A DNA stretch of 32,500 bases from Mesostigma viride (Eukaryota > Streptophyta > Mesostigmatophyceae > Mesostigmatales > Mesostigmataceae). Positions 13,262 through 23,200 of the stretch are shown here, one piece after another. The translations under genes and the position numbers were made by a program. Each line of letters opens with the position of its first letter. Position 1 is the first letter of the stretch. The stretch lies in the NCBI GenBank assembly GCA_009746045.1, contig RPFO01002178.1, positions 1-32,500 on the forward strand. The letters are read 5' to 3'. The notes under the pieces are model-generated. The model ran no database searches, was not told the DNA's origin, and saw only the letters and a program-made list of their open reading frames with translations.

Positions 13262-15473
13262 TACAGTTCAGCCCTACCTCGAGACGCATCCGACCCATGT
13301 GGCGCTGAAGGTGGATTGCCACAATGCGTTCAATGCTGTCACCAAGGCTAGCATCTTTGAGGCCGTCGGCGAGGAGGCATTCCCTGACCTTCTTGCGTGG
13401 ACAGCAGCCTGCTACGGCGACCCCACTCAACTCTCCTTCCTCATGGAGGATGGGACGTTCGCCGACATCGCTTCCCGCACGGGAACCCAGCAAGGTGACC
13501 CCCTCGGCCCCTTTTACCTGTCTGCCCCGCTGCACAAGGCTCTCCAAGGTGTCCACGCTGCGCACCCGGATGTCGTGCTCCTCGCCCTATGGACGATATC
13601 CATGCCCTTGGCCCGGCCGACGCTGTGGTTGCCGCCCTGGCTGCCCTTGAAGTGGCCATGGCGGCCATCAACCTTCGGCTCACCCTCCCCAAGTGTGCAG
13701 TCTTTTCGCCCCAGGGGGACTGCTCTGGCTTCCCCGCGGCTATCCCGGGGGCATTGGCGCGGGCGCGTGGTTTCTCGTGCCTAGGCGTCCCTGTGGGTGA
13801 CCCTGACTAGGTCGCAGAGGAGCTCCGGGCCACCGTGGAACAGCGCACCCATGTCCTCGAGACTTGGGCGCGCCTCAAGGACTCCCAGACCAAAGGGCTC
13901 CTCCTGTGGTTTTGCGCCCACCCGCGGGTGGTTCACTGGCTCCGTGGCGCTCCCCCCCACTTGGTGCGGCTTGCCGCGGAAGGCCATGACGAGCGCATTC
14001 AGGCCGCCTTGCAGGTGCTCCTCCCCGGCCCTAGCCTGCCAGCTCACTCCATGCGCTTGGCCACCCTCCCCTGCCGCATGGGCGGGTGTGGGCTCACCCG
14101 CGCCGCCCGCCTCGCCCCCGCCGCCTTCCTTGGCTCTGTTGCTCAGGCCTGGGCGGAGATCCGCCGGTTGGTCCCCAGCGCCGTCAGCGCCATTCCCGAC
14201 TTGGTCACCCCATCCCCCTTCCCCTTTGTGCAGGCTGTGCAGGATTCTTACCTCGGGATCCAGCAGGCTTGCGACCTCGTCCGCCCCGCTCAGGCCGTCC
14301 ACCGTCGCCTGCCCCGGGGCACGCCCGGCGTGTCTACTGTCGTCAGTCCTAGTGTCTTCCCTGCCTGCGTTCATGAAAAACAACAAAAGACCTACGCGGG
14401 TATACTACACTGTGCCGACTGGATGGGTCTGCACGCGAGCTTGAACGATCAGGGGAAGGCTTGGCTTCACTCCGTTTCCCTTGAGGGGAGCGTGGGGTCC
14501 GCATTCCTGCGCGCCCTCCCCATGAGCCCTTTGTTCACGCTGGTTCCGGCCCTTTACGCCATCGCTCTCCGCCACCAGCTCTTTGCCCCGCAACCTCTCA
14601 TCACGGCGGGTGCGTCCTGCGGCAGCTGCGGGCTTGCTCTGGATACTACTGGGACGCACTACATCGCGTGCATGGGTGGCCAGCAGAACCAGAACTGGTT
14701 CCTCTATCTCCATACCGCTCTCCTCCGGGTGGTGTGTGCCATGGTTCGGTCGGTCTTTCCCCACTCCACCATCAAGTGCGAGGACGCGGATATGGGGCCG
14801 CCCTCTACTCACCCAACCACCGCCCCGACATTACCGTGCTTGACTACGACGGGCAGGGTTGCCACCTGCTCATCGATGTCTCCGTGGCTCGGCCGCTTTC
14901 CGGTCGCCACATCCTCCGGGCGGCTGTGGATGCCGGCGCTGCTGCCACTGTGGCTGAGCGCGACAAGTTTGCCTCCTACGGCAATGTGGGGCCCTGGGCA
15001 CCGGGTCATCCCCAATTTGTCCTTGAGGAGTTCGGGGCCATGGGCCCCAAGACAGCGGAGTTTTTCCACGAGTGCTGCCAGCGCCGTGAAGACCGCCTCG
15101 ACCTCGAGGGTCAGACCGCCCCGTGGTCGGCCCGCACGTGGTCCTCGTATTGGCGGCAGCGCCTGTCACTCGCCCTCACTCGCACCGTGGCTGATGTGTT
15201 ATTCCGCCGCACCCGGGCCGACTTTGTCGCGACCCATGCGGTCTAGATCCCTTCCAGGCCTGCATGGTGGGCCGGCAGCGCTGTTGCTGCGTGTAGTTTT
15301 GTGATGTCTAGTTAGTTGTACCTTGTGCCGCTGGCGTGATCCTTGGATGTCTGTGTCAGATTACTATTAATTTCTTCAGGGTTATTCTCCCAGTTATCGG
15401 GTTTTTCCTTATGTTGCATGCCTATCTCACCTCCGTAATCTATCATTCTCAATGAATATATATTATAATATAT
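13262..15473 (+). mobile_element. LINE 2: 5'-truncated non-LTR retrotransposon with restriction-like endonuclease
   Basis: Inserted in the hAT element. ATTAATA lies at both edges (13,255-13,261 and 15,474-15,480) as a candidate target duplication. It starts inside the reverse transcriptase, so it is 5'-truncated. Coding sequence ends at 15,246, and an untranslated tail runs to an AT-rich end. No separate gene lies in the 3' part. Confidence 0.65.
13272..15246 (+). pseudogene. LINE 2 ORF: reverse transcriptase, CCHC finger, restriction-like endonuclease
   Basis: Reverse-transcriptase motif A is in VALKVDCHNAF (from 13,299) and motif B is GTQQGDPLGP (13,482-13,511). Motif C is MDD at 13,589, where a frameshift has removed the expected preceding Tyr. 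The same frame then continues through an in-frame TAG at 13,808 into a 489-codon open stretch. A CCHC knuckle CGSCGLALDTTGTHYIAC lies near 14,619-14,672. A second frameshift near 14,790 leads to RPDITVLDYDGQGCHLLIDV and ERDKFASY, fitting the PD...D...K/Y pattern of restriction-like endonucleases as in R2/CRE-type elements. The stop is at 15,244-15,246. At least three lesions make it inactive as written. Confidence 0.75.
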
Positions 15474-15985
15474 ATTAATAGCATTCTCAACAAAGAAGTT
15501 CGCCACCAGGATGATGGCATTCCTCTTCGTTTATGGGGCTCACAAACCTCGTGATTGTCTGCTGGCGAGGATCTCCTGCACCTGCCGACCCCGAAGCAAG
15601 GCCGTGGCCGCTCTCCGCCAATGATTGTCCTGAAGCTAAGGTGCTGCTGCTTTCTCGACTTCAGCCCGGCCTTCTTGCTCCACAACTTCTGGAATTCCAA
15701 CCTCCGTTTCTGCCCAATCTTTGCGTCAGGGCAAGCTTCTATGCCCTGCCCTGCGATGCCCGCAAAATGTGCGCGCATCAGGGTCGCGCTAATCTGCTTG
15801 CCATCGCCACTGGTAAAGTTGTGGCCGCAAAATGAGCAGCTAAACTTAAGCTGCGAAACCGTTTTCCCCAGAGCATCCTTCACCAAGACAGTTCTTTTCG
15901 TTACAAAATTATGCTCTGGCCCTTTTTCTGGCATGGCTGCAAAAACACGATTGCCCTTGGCGACAAAATCCAATGGCATGTGCAT
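15449..15985 (-). pseudogene. hAT transposase N-terminal fragment with BED-type zinc finger
   Basis: A 178-residue frame starting MHMPLDFVAK. Cys50-x2-Cys53, His73 and Cys85 fit a BED-like finger (FSCSFCGHNF ... LMRAHFAGIAGQGIEAC), the usual DNA-binding module at the front of hAT transposases. Near its end a small shift moves coding sense to the frame reading VANFFVENAI, after which LINE 2 interrupts the gene. Too short to be active, though a finger-only protein could still bind the terminal repeats. Confidence 0.65.
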
Positions 15986-16382
15986 GTAAACACGATACAG
16001 GCTGTGTTACAAGTACCACGTTCCCAGCACAGCTGGCATTTTCATCGTGCTGGCACTCTCTCCGTGTAATTTCAGCTAGCTTGCCAACTGCCAAGTCATC
16101 ACTGGACTTGCGAAAAGCCTAGTTCATAGTAGAAAATCTTGGTAAAGGTAGGCGCCGCGCCACGGCCCGGTTGGTGGCCTGGCGCCAAGCGCTGCCCCAG
16201 CTCGAACCTCGAAAAGTCCAAACCACGTATTCCTGACAAAATACGCTTATAGTATGTCGGGGCCAAAAAAACGCGTATTGCCGTATTTATTTTGACAATA
16301 CGCACGTATTTGCCAACCTGGCGTGGCATGCCTTTGCGCATGACACGCTTGAGTACTTACTTACTTACAGGCCTGCAGTAGT

Positions 16383-16890
16383 GCGGACTGCGGAAGGCAC
16401 CACCCCTGATGCACCATTTCCCCTAAGCTCACAACGGGGTGTGGCATGGTTGTGTCCTGCATCCCCATATCTGTTCATTATTGTTGGATCACGTCATGTG
16501 CCAGGCACGTACGTGCGCGCTTTGCCGCCCCTAAGGGGTTCGAGCCTGGCTTGGACATCCTTAACTACCGCAGCGAGGGCGGCGGTGGCCCTGGTTACCG
16601 CCTGTCCGACTTGATTTATGCGGATGATCAGTACTTACCACCCTCATCGAGCGCGCCGAGCATATTCAGACCTGGCTCAGGGACCTGCTGGGCTTGGATC
16701 GAGGCGCGCGGGCGCCGTGGGGCTGGAGATTAGCGTCAAAACCGAGGCGATGGTAATTGGTGCTACCACTCGCCCGCTGCTCATGCCGCATCATGCCCTA
16801 TGGGCCGGCTGCTGTATAGACGGGTCTGAGACACCGTTCCGTGATCGCTTCAAACTGCTGGGCCGGGAGCATGCTCCCTGACACGGCCGA
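16383..16890 (+). pseudogene. LINE 1 reverse transcriptase C-terminal part
   Basis: Reads RTAEGTTPDAPFPLSSQRG, SPYLFIIV, then with frame changes YRLSDLIYADDQY (catalytic YADD) and LEISVKTEAMVIGATTRPLL. The order of motifs continues from the upstream pieces on the other side of the nested insertions. Not functional. Confidence 0.65.
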
Positions 16891-17055
16891 CGATGTGGGC
16901 ACCCACAGATCGGCCTGGCCTGGGCCACTGAGGCTTCTCGGCTCGCTCAACACCTACTCGCTAGCGCTGGCACTCAAAGGACCTCGGCGAGGACCGCAAG
17001 CGTGTGCTCTTCAAGGTCTTAATCCTCAAGGTGCTCACATACGGCGAGTTTGAAC

Positions 17056-18055
17056 ATGCACCGCATTTCCTCCCTTTCTCTTGCTTGGACTGAGCACTGT
17101 GCAGGAAAAGAAGAGGTGGCAGAACGTTGTCCAGGCGGCCCACACGCCAGCCCACGCCAGCCCCTGTGGGCAAATTCCCCCCCCAGGAGGAAGGGGCGCT
17201 TTGCTGAGTGGAGTAGTGTAGCGTGCCGACTAGGGTCGAGCCTAGCGAGCACGAGAAAGTTTGGCAAAAGAAATATGGTATAAAAAGATACGTGCAAAAA
17301 GAGATACTGAGATACCTAAAGTGGTTTGAAGTCCATACCTTCCGGCACACCTCTGCATGTGTATGCGAGGGTGCCGACAGTTGATATCTAGAGTGATATT
17401 GGTGACATTGGGATATATATCGATAGATGTGTGTCCGGCCGATGGCATAACGTAACGATAGTTACCACGGACATGGTTAGAGGTGGATCCGCTCTATGGT
17501 CGACCCGTAGTTCGGCCCACTAAAATATACTTCAGGCCGTTAACTTAGCGTGGAAGATTCTGAGCCACACGGATTGGACCAGCAGCGCCGACCTAGTGGC
17601 ACTGCTTGGCATAAAGGTATGCGAGGACGATGGACAAGACAGTCGTCTCGCTATTCCGCCGACTCACCCAACTCAGTCAATCTGATCTACGCATCTATTC
17701 CTTTTAATACAATCATGTCCGACGCATAACCTTGTCCAACTGCAATTGCAAGAACACAAGAAGGTAATTATTATATAATGCCTCTGGGCCTACGCTGTGA
17801 TGACAGCAAGTAGCCCATAGTATAGTGATGCCCCTCCCTTCTCAGGCAGGTATCAACCCCGGGACGATAGTCCCGTAGTTATTAGGAGGCGATCTTTCCC
17901 AACGTGCCTGGCTGATAGACTTGGCACGTTACAAGTAGCTAGGATTTTGGTAGCTTAGCTCGGACTAGATTAGAGTTAGCTTAGTTAGTTTTCGCGGTTC
18001 CGCTCACCCCCGCCCGCCAGCGATGGAATACGCTCTACATGATCTCCCAACGGAG
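17056..18055. other. No intact gene; possible decayed LTR region
   Basis: No coding signal. A perfect short inverted repeat lies near 17,899-17,928 (AACGTGCC ... GGCACGTT). On the minus strand it lies downstream of the gypsy-like fragment and after a purine-rich tract (GGCGGGCGGGGGTGAGCGG, near 18,000-18,020), the expected order for a polypurine tract and 3' LTR. No second LTR is visible, so the call is weak. Confidence 0.3.
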
Positions 18056-18283
18056 TCATGCTATAATTTTAAGGGTCCGACTTAGATTTTCACCGATGTG
18101 TCGAGAAAGGATATCAATTATATACTCGACTTCTCCGTCAAATCTCATCGACCGGCCGGGTTTCGAAACAACCCATGCGAACGTCGTAGATGCAGATCCA
18201 ACGAAGCAAACAACGTCACGACCGATGAAGCTGGCGCCGCTTTTAATTAAATCATCCTGATCGTGCTCCCGTTGGGGAGTCAC
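18056..18283 (-). pseudogene. Possible Ty3/gypsy integrase C-terminus/chromodomain remnant
   Basis: The minus-strand reading SKPGRSMRFDGEVEYIIDIL followed by SRHIGE resembles the segment of Ty3/gypsy polyproteins that leads into a chromodomain (a PGR-like spacer, then DGEVEYxVxxIL). The following part, which should carry the Trp-Lys-Gly-Tyr core, is missing or frameshifted. Only about 40 residues support this. Confidence 0.3.
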
Positions 18284-18308
18284 GGAGGATCACCGGGGGG
18301 TCACCGAT

Positions 18309-18668
18309 GGATGGATGGACGGAGGGAGGGAGGGAGGAAGGGAGGGAGGGAGGGAGGGAGGGAGGGAGGGAGGGAGGGAGGGAGGGAGGGAGGGAGGGAG
18401 GGAGGGAGGGAGGGAGGGAGGGAGGGAGGGAAGGAGGGCGGGCGGGAGGGAGGGAGGGAGGGAGGGAGGGAGGGAGGGAGGGAGGGAGGGAGGGAGGGAG
18501 GGAGGGAGGGAGGGAGGGAGGGAGGGAGGGAGGGAGGGAGGGAGGGAGGGAGGGAGGGAGGGAGGGAGGGAGGGAGGGAGGGAGGGAGGGAGGGGGAGGG
18601 AGGGAGGGAGGGAGGGAGGGAGGGAGGGAGGGAGGGAGGGAGGGAGGGAGGGAGGGAGGGAGGGAGGA
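18309..18668 (+). repeat. (GGGA)n microsatellite
   Basis: A few GGAT units lead into about 85 GGGA units with rare interruptions (GAAGG, GGGCGGGCGG, one GGGGGA). Open frames across it are Gly-Arg-Glu or Pro-Ser-Leu polymers and not genes. Confidence 0.95.
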
Positions 18669-19021
18669 AATGTTTGAATAATTACATCCACCTTTCCCCA
18701 CTATTACCATGATGCCCCCCCATGTACCATGAATGCATTTGACAATGTCTGTGCAGAGGATTTATGTATCAACACACGCATCACAAGAATTTATTTAATT
18801 GTTTACTAGTAGTATGTACAATCGATGATATTGACCATTTGTCATGGGAAGGTAACAGACAGCGGAAAACTCGGCAAAAGAAACCCCGGTGCCAAGTGGA
18901 CTGGCGACATGTGCTATGTACACAAACTATGGTACACACAAGTGCAGACGCGGCTTGTGTGAGCCAATAGCTCACTATAAAAGTTCTTACGCTACCTAGC
19001 ACAGGTACACTCCCCAGCTCA
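18669..19021. other. No feature seen
   Basis: About 350 bases between microsatellites, downstream of the cyclase gene, with no convincing coding frame, RNA gene or repeat. Confidence 0.6.
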
Positions 19022-19035
19022 GACACAGACACACA

Positions 19036-19097
<62 letters not shown>

Positions 19098-19191
19098 GAC
19101 ACGGACACGGGCACGGGCACGGGCACGGGCACGGGCACGGGCACGGGCACGTACCGAACGCAAACACAAACACAAACACAAACACAAACAA
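19022..19191 (+). repeat. Compound microsatellite: (CA)n, (CACGGG)n, (CAAACA)n
   Basis: A CA dinucleotide run (about 19,023-19,096) passes into a CACGGG hexamer run (to about 19,151) and then CAAACA units (to about 19,190). The three neighbouring motifs all share a CA step, as if one grew from another by mutation and slippage. Confidence 0.95.
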
Positions 19192-19576
19192 TGGGCGCGT
19201 ACAGCTGCCCGCCTATTCTGGCCATGATGTCCCCTAAAATACATCGAATAAAAAATATAATCATGTACGTCCGATTGTAGGATCTTTATGTCCAATCAAA
19301 AGCTGGAATGCTCTGTCTCCTCAGCACACAAAAACTCAATCTAACAATGTACAACAACGTGAAATAATATCTCCAGTCTTTATGGAGTCACTTGCCCTGT
19401 AATTTTTTGTGCCAAAGCTTCTGCACTGGCAAATACAGCACCAGAATCTGACCCCAATCGTAGAGAGCATCATCCTCATGGAACACAAGGTACCGGCCAG
19501 AATTTCATCGGCATAGAACTCCACCAGTCCCAAGGGTGACCCCAGGATTTAGGGTCCATTTGCGAGAAGAAAAGAG
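19192..19576 (-). other. Likely 3' untranslated/downstream region of the cyclase gene
   Basis: It follows the cyclase stop codon on the minus strand. No coding signal. No TGTAA motif was found on the minus strand close to the stop, so the cleavage site is unknown. Confidence 0.4.
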
Positions 19577-20203
19577 TCAGGGTGTACTAATGAGGAGAAA
19601 TTCTGAACCAACAAAGGAGTTCAGACTCGATGCCACGTCCTCTGAGCATTTCCCAGGCATTGACGAGGCAGGGTTGTCTACCGTGATCAGGGCACCTTTT
19701 GCCTTGTCGTTGGCCTTCCTCGCAAGCCACCGCAGGGGCTGGCACACGCGCGAGACCAACGGGTCCAGCCGATGCCACAGCGCAGGGCTCCCTTGTGGCG
19801 GCTCCTGCAACGGCGTGGGCAAGCCTATGTGAGTTGCCTCCCAGAGCTTGTCTCTCGGTGGCCGCTCGCTACCCTTGGTGGGATCCACCCCCCCGAAGAA
19901 ACCCCGGCCGCCCAGCCCAGGGTCTTGCACATGCACCAGCACATCTGTCCCCATCGGGCTCAGGTCAAATGCCAAATCATCGCTGCTGCTGGTCGCGTTG
20001 GAGTCAAGTGAGTGGCGGCTCAGTGCCTGGCGCGTCCTGGTCGGGCTCCACAGGACCATCTCCATGGACAGCTGACGTGACAGCGTGTTGCTGGCCGCGG
20101 ACACCGAGGTCCGCCGGTTGACCGGTGGCTTGCGCAGCGGGTAAATGCGGTTGGCCAGGCGGGAGGTGGACACCTGGACCAGCTCTACCGGGGCGGATAC
20201 TCC
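19577..20203 (-). CDS. Cyclase receptor last exon: end of cyclase 2 and C-terminal tail
   Basis: 208 codons and a TGA stop; acceptor CTCCCTGCAG|GGA. GVSAPVELVQVST closes the cyclase fold. The tail is Ser/Arg-rich with possible phosphorylation clusters (NRRTSVSAASNTLSRQLSME; LDSNATSSSDDLAFDL), followed by a Pro/Gly-rich part. No known domain is recognised in the tail. Confidence 0.85.
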   Translation of the reverse strand, partial: GVSAPVELVQVSTSRLANRIYPLRKPPVNRRTSVSAASNTLSRQLSMEMVLWSPTRTRQALSRHSLDSNATSSSDDLAFDLSPMGTDVLVHVQDPGLGGRGFFGGVDPTKGSERPPRDKLWEATHIGLPTPLQEPPQGSPALWHRLDPLVSRVCQPLRWLARKANDKAKGALITVDNPASSMPGKCSEDVASSLNSFVGSEFLLISTP

Positions 20204-23200
20204 CTGCAGGGAGAAAAGAGGGTGCATGGCGTGGCGGGGTCATTCATGCGCGCGACAGGATCAGAAAGTTAAAATAATGTTTTTCCACAAACATATTATT
20301 TAGAATGGCAAACACTTTCCCCGTAAAGCTGGGTTAGTTTGGCGGACGCCAGACGGTCCATAGGGCCATCGTAATTCTAAGTTGAACGAGAAGGCTATGC
20401 CCCCTTACTTATCGAAGCAGGCAATCTACTCTGGATATGGGCCACAAGGTACAGCCGAAATGCGGGCGATCCATGCGCCTTTCCCCCAAGAATGGATTGG
20501 GGAGGGTTCTAACACAGATTGATGCAGGTATATCCTGATATTGTCAAGGTGTATGATCTCTGAAAATGACAGCAACTGATTGACAGCAGCCGCGTGAGCT
20601 CATGAGCCCTCAGCCAAGTTTCTGCGACAACGTCAACCTCTTACCCACAGCTGTTTGCGACAAGTAAGTTTGAGAAAGCACCTTATAAATGTACTCCTAC
20701 AACGTATTTGGTACCAGACAATTGTACATAACATGACTACATACAGTAAACATGTATCAAGCAGCAAACACAGCACATGCTTGGGCCGGCGACCATAACC
20801 ATCTGCCAAGAATCTGCTGATTCAACCCTCAATGCATGTCACCACGTTCACCGGGCTGATGGTTTATATTTTTCTCTCCCTCCCTCCCGCCCGCCCTCCT
20901 TCCCTCCCTCCCTCCCTCCCTCCCTCCCTCCCTCCCTCCCTCCCTCCCTCCCTCCCTCCCTCCCTCCCTCCCTCCCTCCCTCCCTCCCTCCCTCCTCCCT
21001 CCTCCTCCCTCCCTCCCTCCTCCCTCCCTCCCTCCCTCCCTCCCTCCCTCCTCCCTCCCTCCCTCCCTGCCTCCCTGCCTGCCTCCCTCCCTCCCTCCCT
21101 CCCTCCCTCCCTCCCTCCCTCCCTCCCTCCCTCCCTGCCTCCCTCCCTCCCTCCCTCCCTCCCTCCCTCCCTCCTCCCTCCCTCCCTCCCTCCCTCCCTC
21201 CTCCCTCCCTCCCTCCCTCCCTCCCTCCCTCCCTCCCTCCTCCCTCCCTCCCTCCCTCCCTCCCTCCTCCCTCCTCCTCCCTCCCTCCTCCCTCCCTCCC
21301 TCCCTCCCTCCCTCCCTCCCTCCCTCCCTCCCTCCCTCCCTCCCTCCCTCCCTCCCTCCCTCCCTCCCTCCCTCCCTCCCTCCCTCCCTCCCTCCCTCCC
21401 TCCCTCCCTCCCTCCCTGCCTCCCTCCCTCCCTCCCTGCCTCCCTCCCTCCCTCCCTCCCTGCCTCCCTGCCTCTTCTATTCCCCACCTTGAGCGGGAAC
21501 TCCCCCAGTGACGTGAAAATTACATCCGCCCGCTCCGCATCCTCCGCCGCGCGCACCGCCGCCGCCAAGTCGGCATTGCAGAGCGTTTCCCCATCCGCCG
21601 CGGTGGATGCCATGCGCGCCGCGCGGTTCATGAGCGGGCCATAGTACGCCGCACGCCCCGTTCTGCCGTGGGGGAGGCAGCGGATCGGTCGGCTCCAGCA
21701 GATGCCCGTCTTGATGCGCAGGCCGCTGTAACCAAAACAAGGGAAGATGCCAAAAGAAAGACATGAAAGTGTGGCCATGGCAGAATGACCGAGAGTGCAC
21801 AAACGGGCCAAAACAGGTTTTTGCGTAAGATCGTTACACCCCGGGACTGGGAAGGGTCCAGCAGCTGTAGGAAATGCCCCCTCCTAAGTTGACGAATGAT
21901 GGCGGCGTGCTCTAAAATCTGAAGTCATAGTGTCCACGCCACGACGCATTAGCACTGTGGCAGGACTATGAGCATCAGATATGGTGATGTGGTGCTTGTG
22001 TGTGTTGCAAAGCAGGATGTCTCAAGGAAGAGAAGCAAGGGCTGACAAAAGGCTAGGTGTGTATGTGAGCCTGCCAGGCCATTGCAAGGGCATTCTTGCG
22101 AGACTGCACAGCAGGAAACCACATGCTTGGGCCTGCACCAAGGAACCCGCAAGCAAATTGGCAACTGGCAAGGTACTTAAATAGCTTTGTTAAGAGCATA
22201 GAGAGTCACTATGAATATCAAGTGCTTTTGGAAAAGTAAATAGCTTTGTTAAGAGCATAGGGAGTCACTATGAATATCAAGTGCTTTTGGAAAAGTAAAA
22301 AGCTTTGTTAAGAGCATAGGGAGTCACTATGAATATCAAGTGCTTTTGGAAAAGTAAATAGCTTTGTTAAGAGCATAGAGAGTCACTATGAATATCAAGT
22401 GCTTTTGGAAAAGTAAATAGCTTTGTTAAGAGCATAGAGAGTCACTATGAATATCAAGTGCTTTTGGAAAAGTAAATAGCTTTGTTAAGAGCATAGAGAG
22501 TCACTATGAATATCAAGTGCTTTTGGAAAAGTAAATAGCTTTGTTAAGAGCATAGGGAGTCACTATGAATATCAAGTGCTTTTGGAAAAGTAAATAGCTT
22601 TGTTAAGAGCATAGGGAGTCACTATGAATATCAAGTGCTTTTGGAAAAGCAGTGTACCGTTGTCTTTATGTTGATGACCCCCTGGTGTCTGTGTACTTCC
22701 TTAATGGCATGAAAACAGACCATGCAAAATCCAGACCTGACACAATCAATATACTCACGACTGCTAAGGATGGCGCACCTTAAAATGTGCTTTGGCAGAT
22801 GAGGCCCTGGCATTCTTTTGACGCCGATGTTCTCGTCAGATAGTTTATTTACAAACAAGCTTCTGGAAATTTTGAAATAATGCAAGTTATTCGAACCCTT
22901 TGCAAAAAATAAACTAATTATACTCTAGTTCAGGCCTTTAGCTCGCCAGGGCCACTGCACCGTGCGCGTCACTCACCGGAAGACCAGCTGTGGTTCCACC
23001 CTGCCCACCCTGGTGGCCAAGTCCAGGGCAATCGGCAGGGAAAGCTGGCGAGACATGGTGCAGGGTATAACCACCTCCGCCGCCGCCTCCTCTGCCATCA
23101 GGGCGTCTGGCCAGGGAAGCCTGAGCATTCCCAACTGGAGCTTCTGGCTGAACACCGCCGCGTCAAGGGGGTCACCGAACGCCAGCAGAAAATTGCCGTC

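Larger units (their letters stand above)
12871..16321 (-). mobile_element. hAT-family DNA transposon (defective), host to LINE 2
   Basis: Terminal inverted repeats CCAGGTTGGCAAATACG are at 12,874-12,890 and, in reverse complement, at 16,305-16,321. An 8-bp direct repeat CGTGGCAT flanks them (12,863-12,870 and 16,322-16,329), the length expected for hAT. Subterminal regions carry many AATACG-like motifs. On the minus strand there is a BED-type zinc-finger N-terminus and a later fragment (AAQSRSFKAMIAGLSQYKGL) resembling the conserved hAT segment after the finger. The catalytic core and C-terminal dimerisation region are absent. Three extra bases (AGT) lie between the left duplication and the left terminal repeat. 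Confidence 0.75.
12822..16374 (+). mobile_element. Second, 5'-truncated copy of the TTAC-tailed retroposon, split by a hAT element
   Basis: Without the hAT insertion, what is left is about 90 bp (12,822-12,870 plus 16,330-16,374). It contains CCGTGGCATGCCTTTGCGCA and ends in three TTAC units. The intact copy has CCGTGGCATGCTTTCAGTGC just before its TTAC tail, so the two share the same 3' end. GCAGTAGT flanks both sides (12,814-12,821 and 16,375-16,382). Severe 5' truncation is typical of LINE-type retroposition. The right boundary is slightly untidy (AGGCCT between tail and duplication). Confidence 0.5.

Noticed and set aside
13835-15304. Host gene for the 489-residue open frame
   Set aside because: It continues the LINE 2 reverse transcriptase in the same frame after one stop codon and carries the element's CCHC finger.
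18309-18710. Gly-Arg-rich or Pro-Ser-Leu-rich proteins
   Set aside because: Pure translation of GGGA tetranucleotides in every frame, with no non-repeat coding flank.
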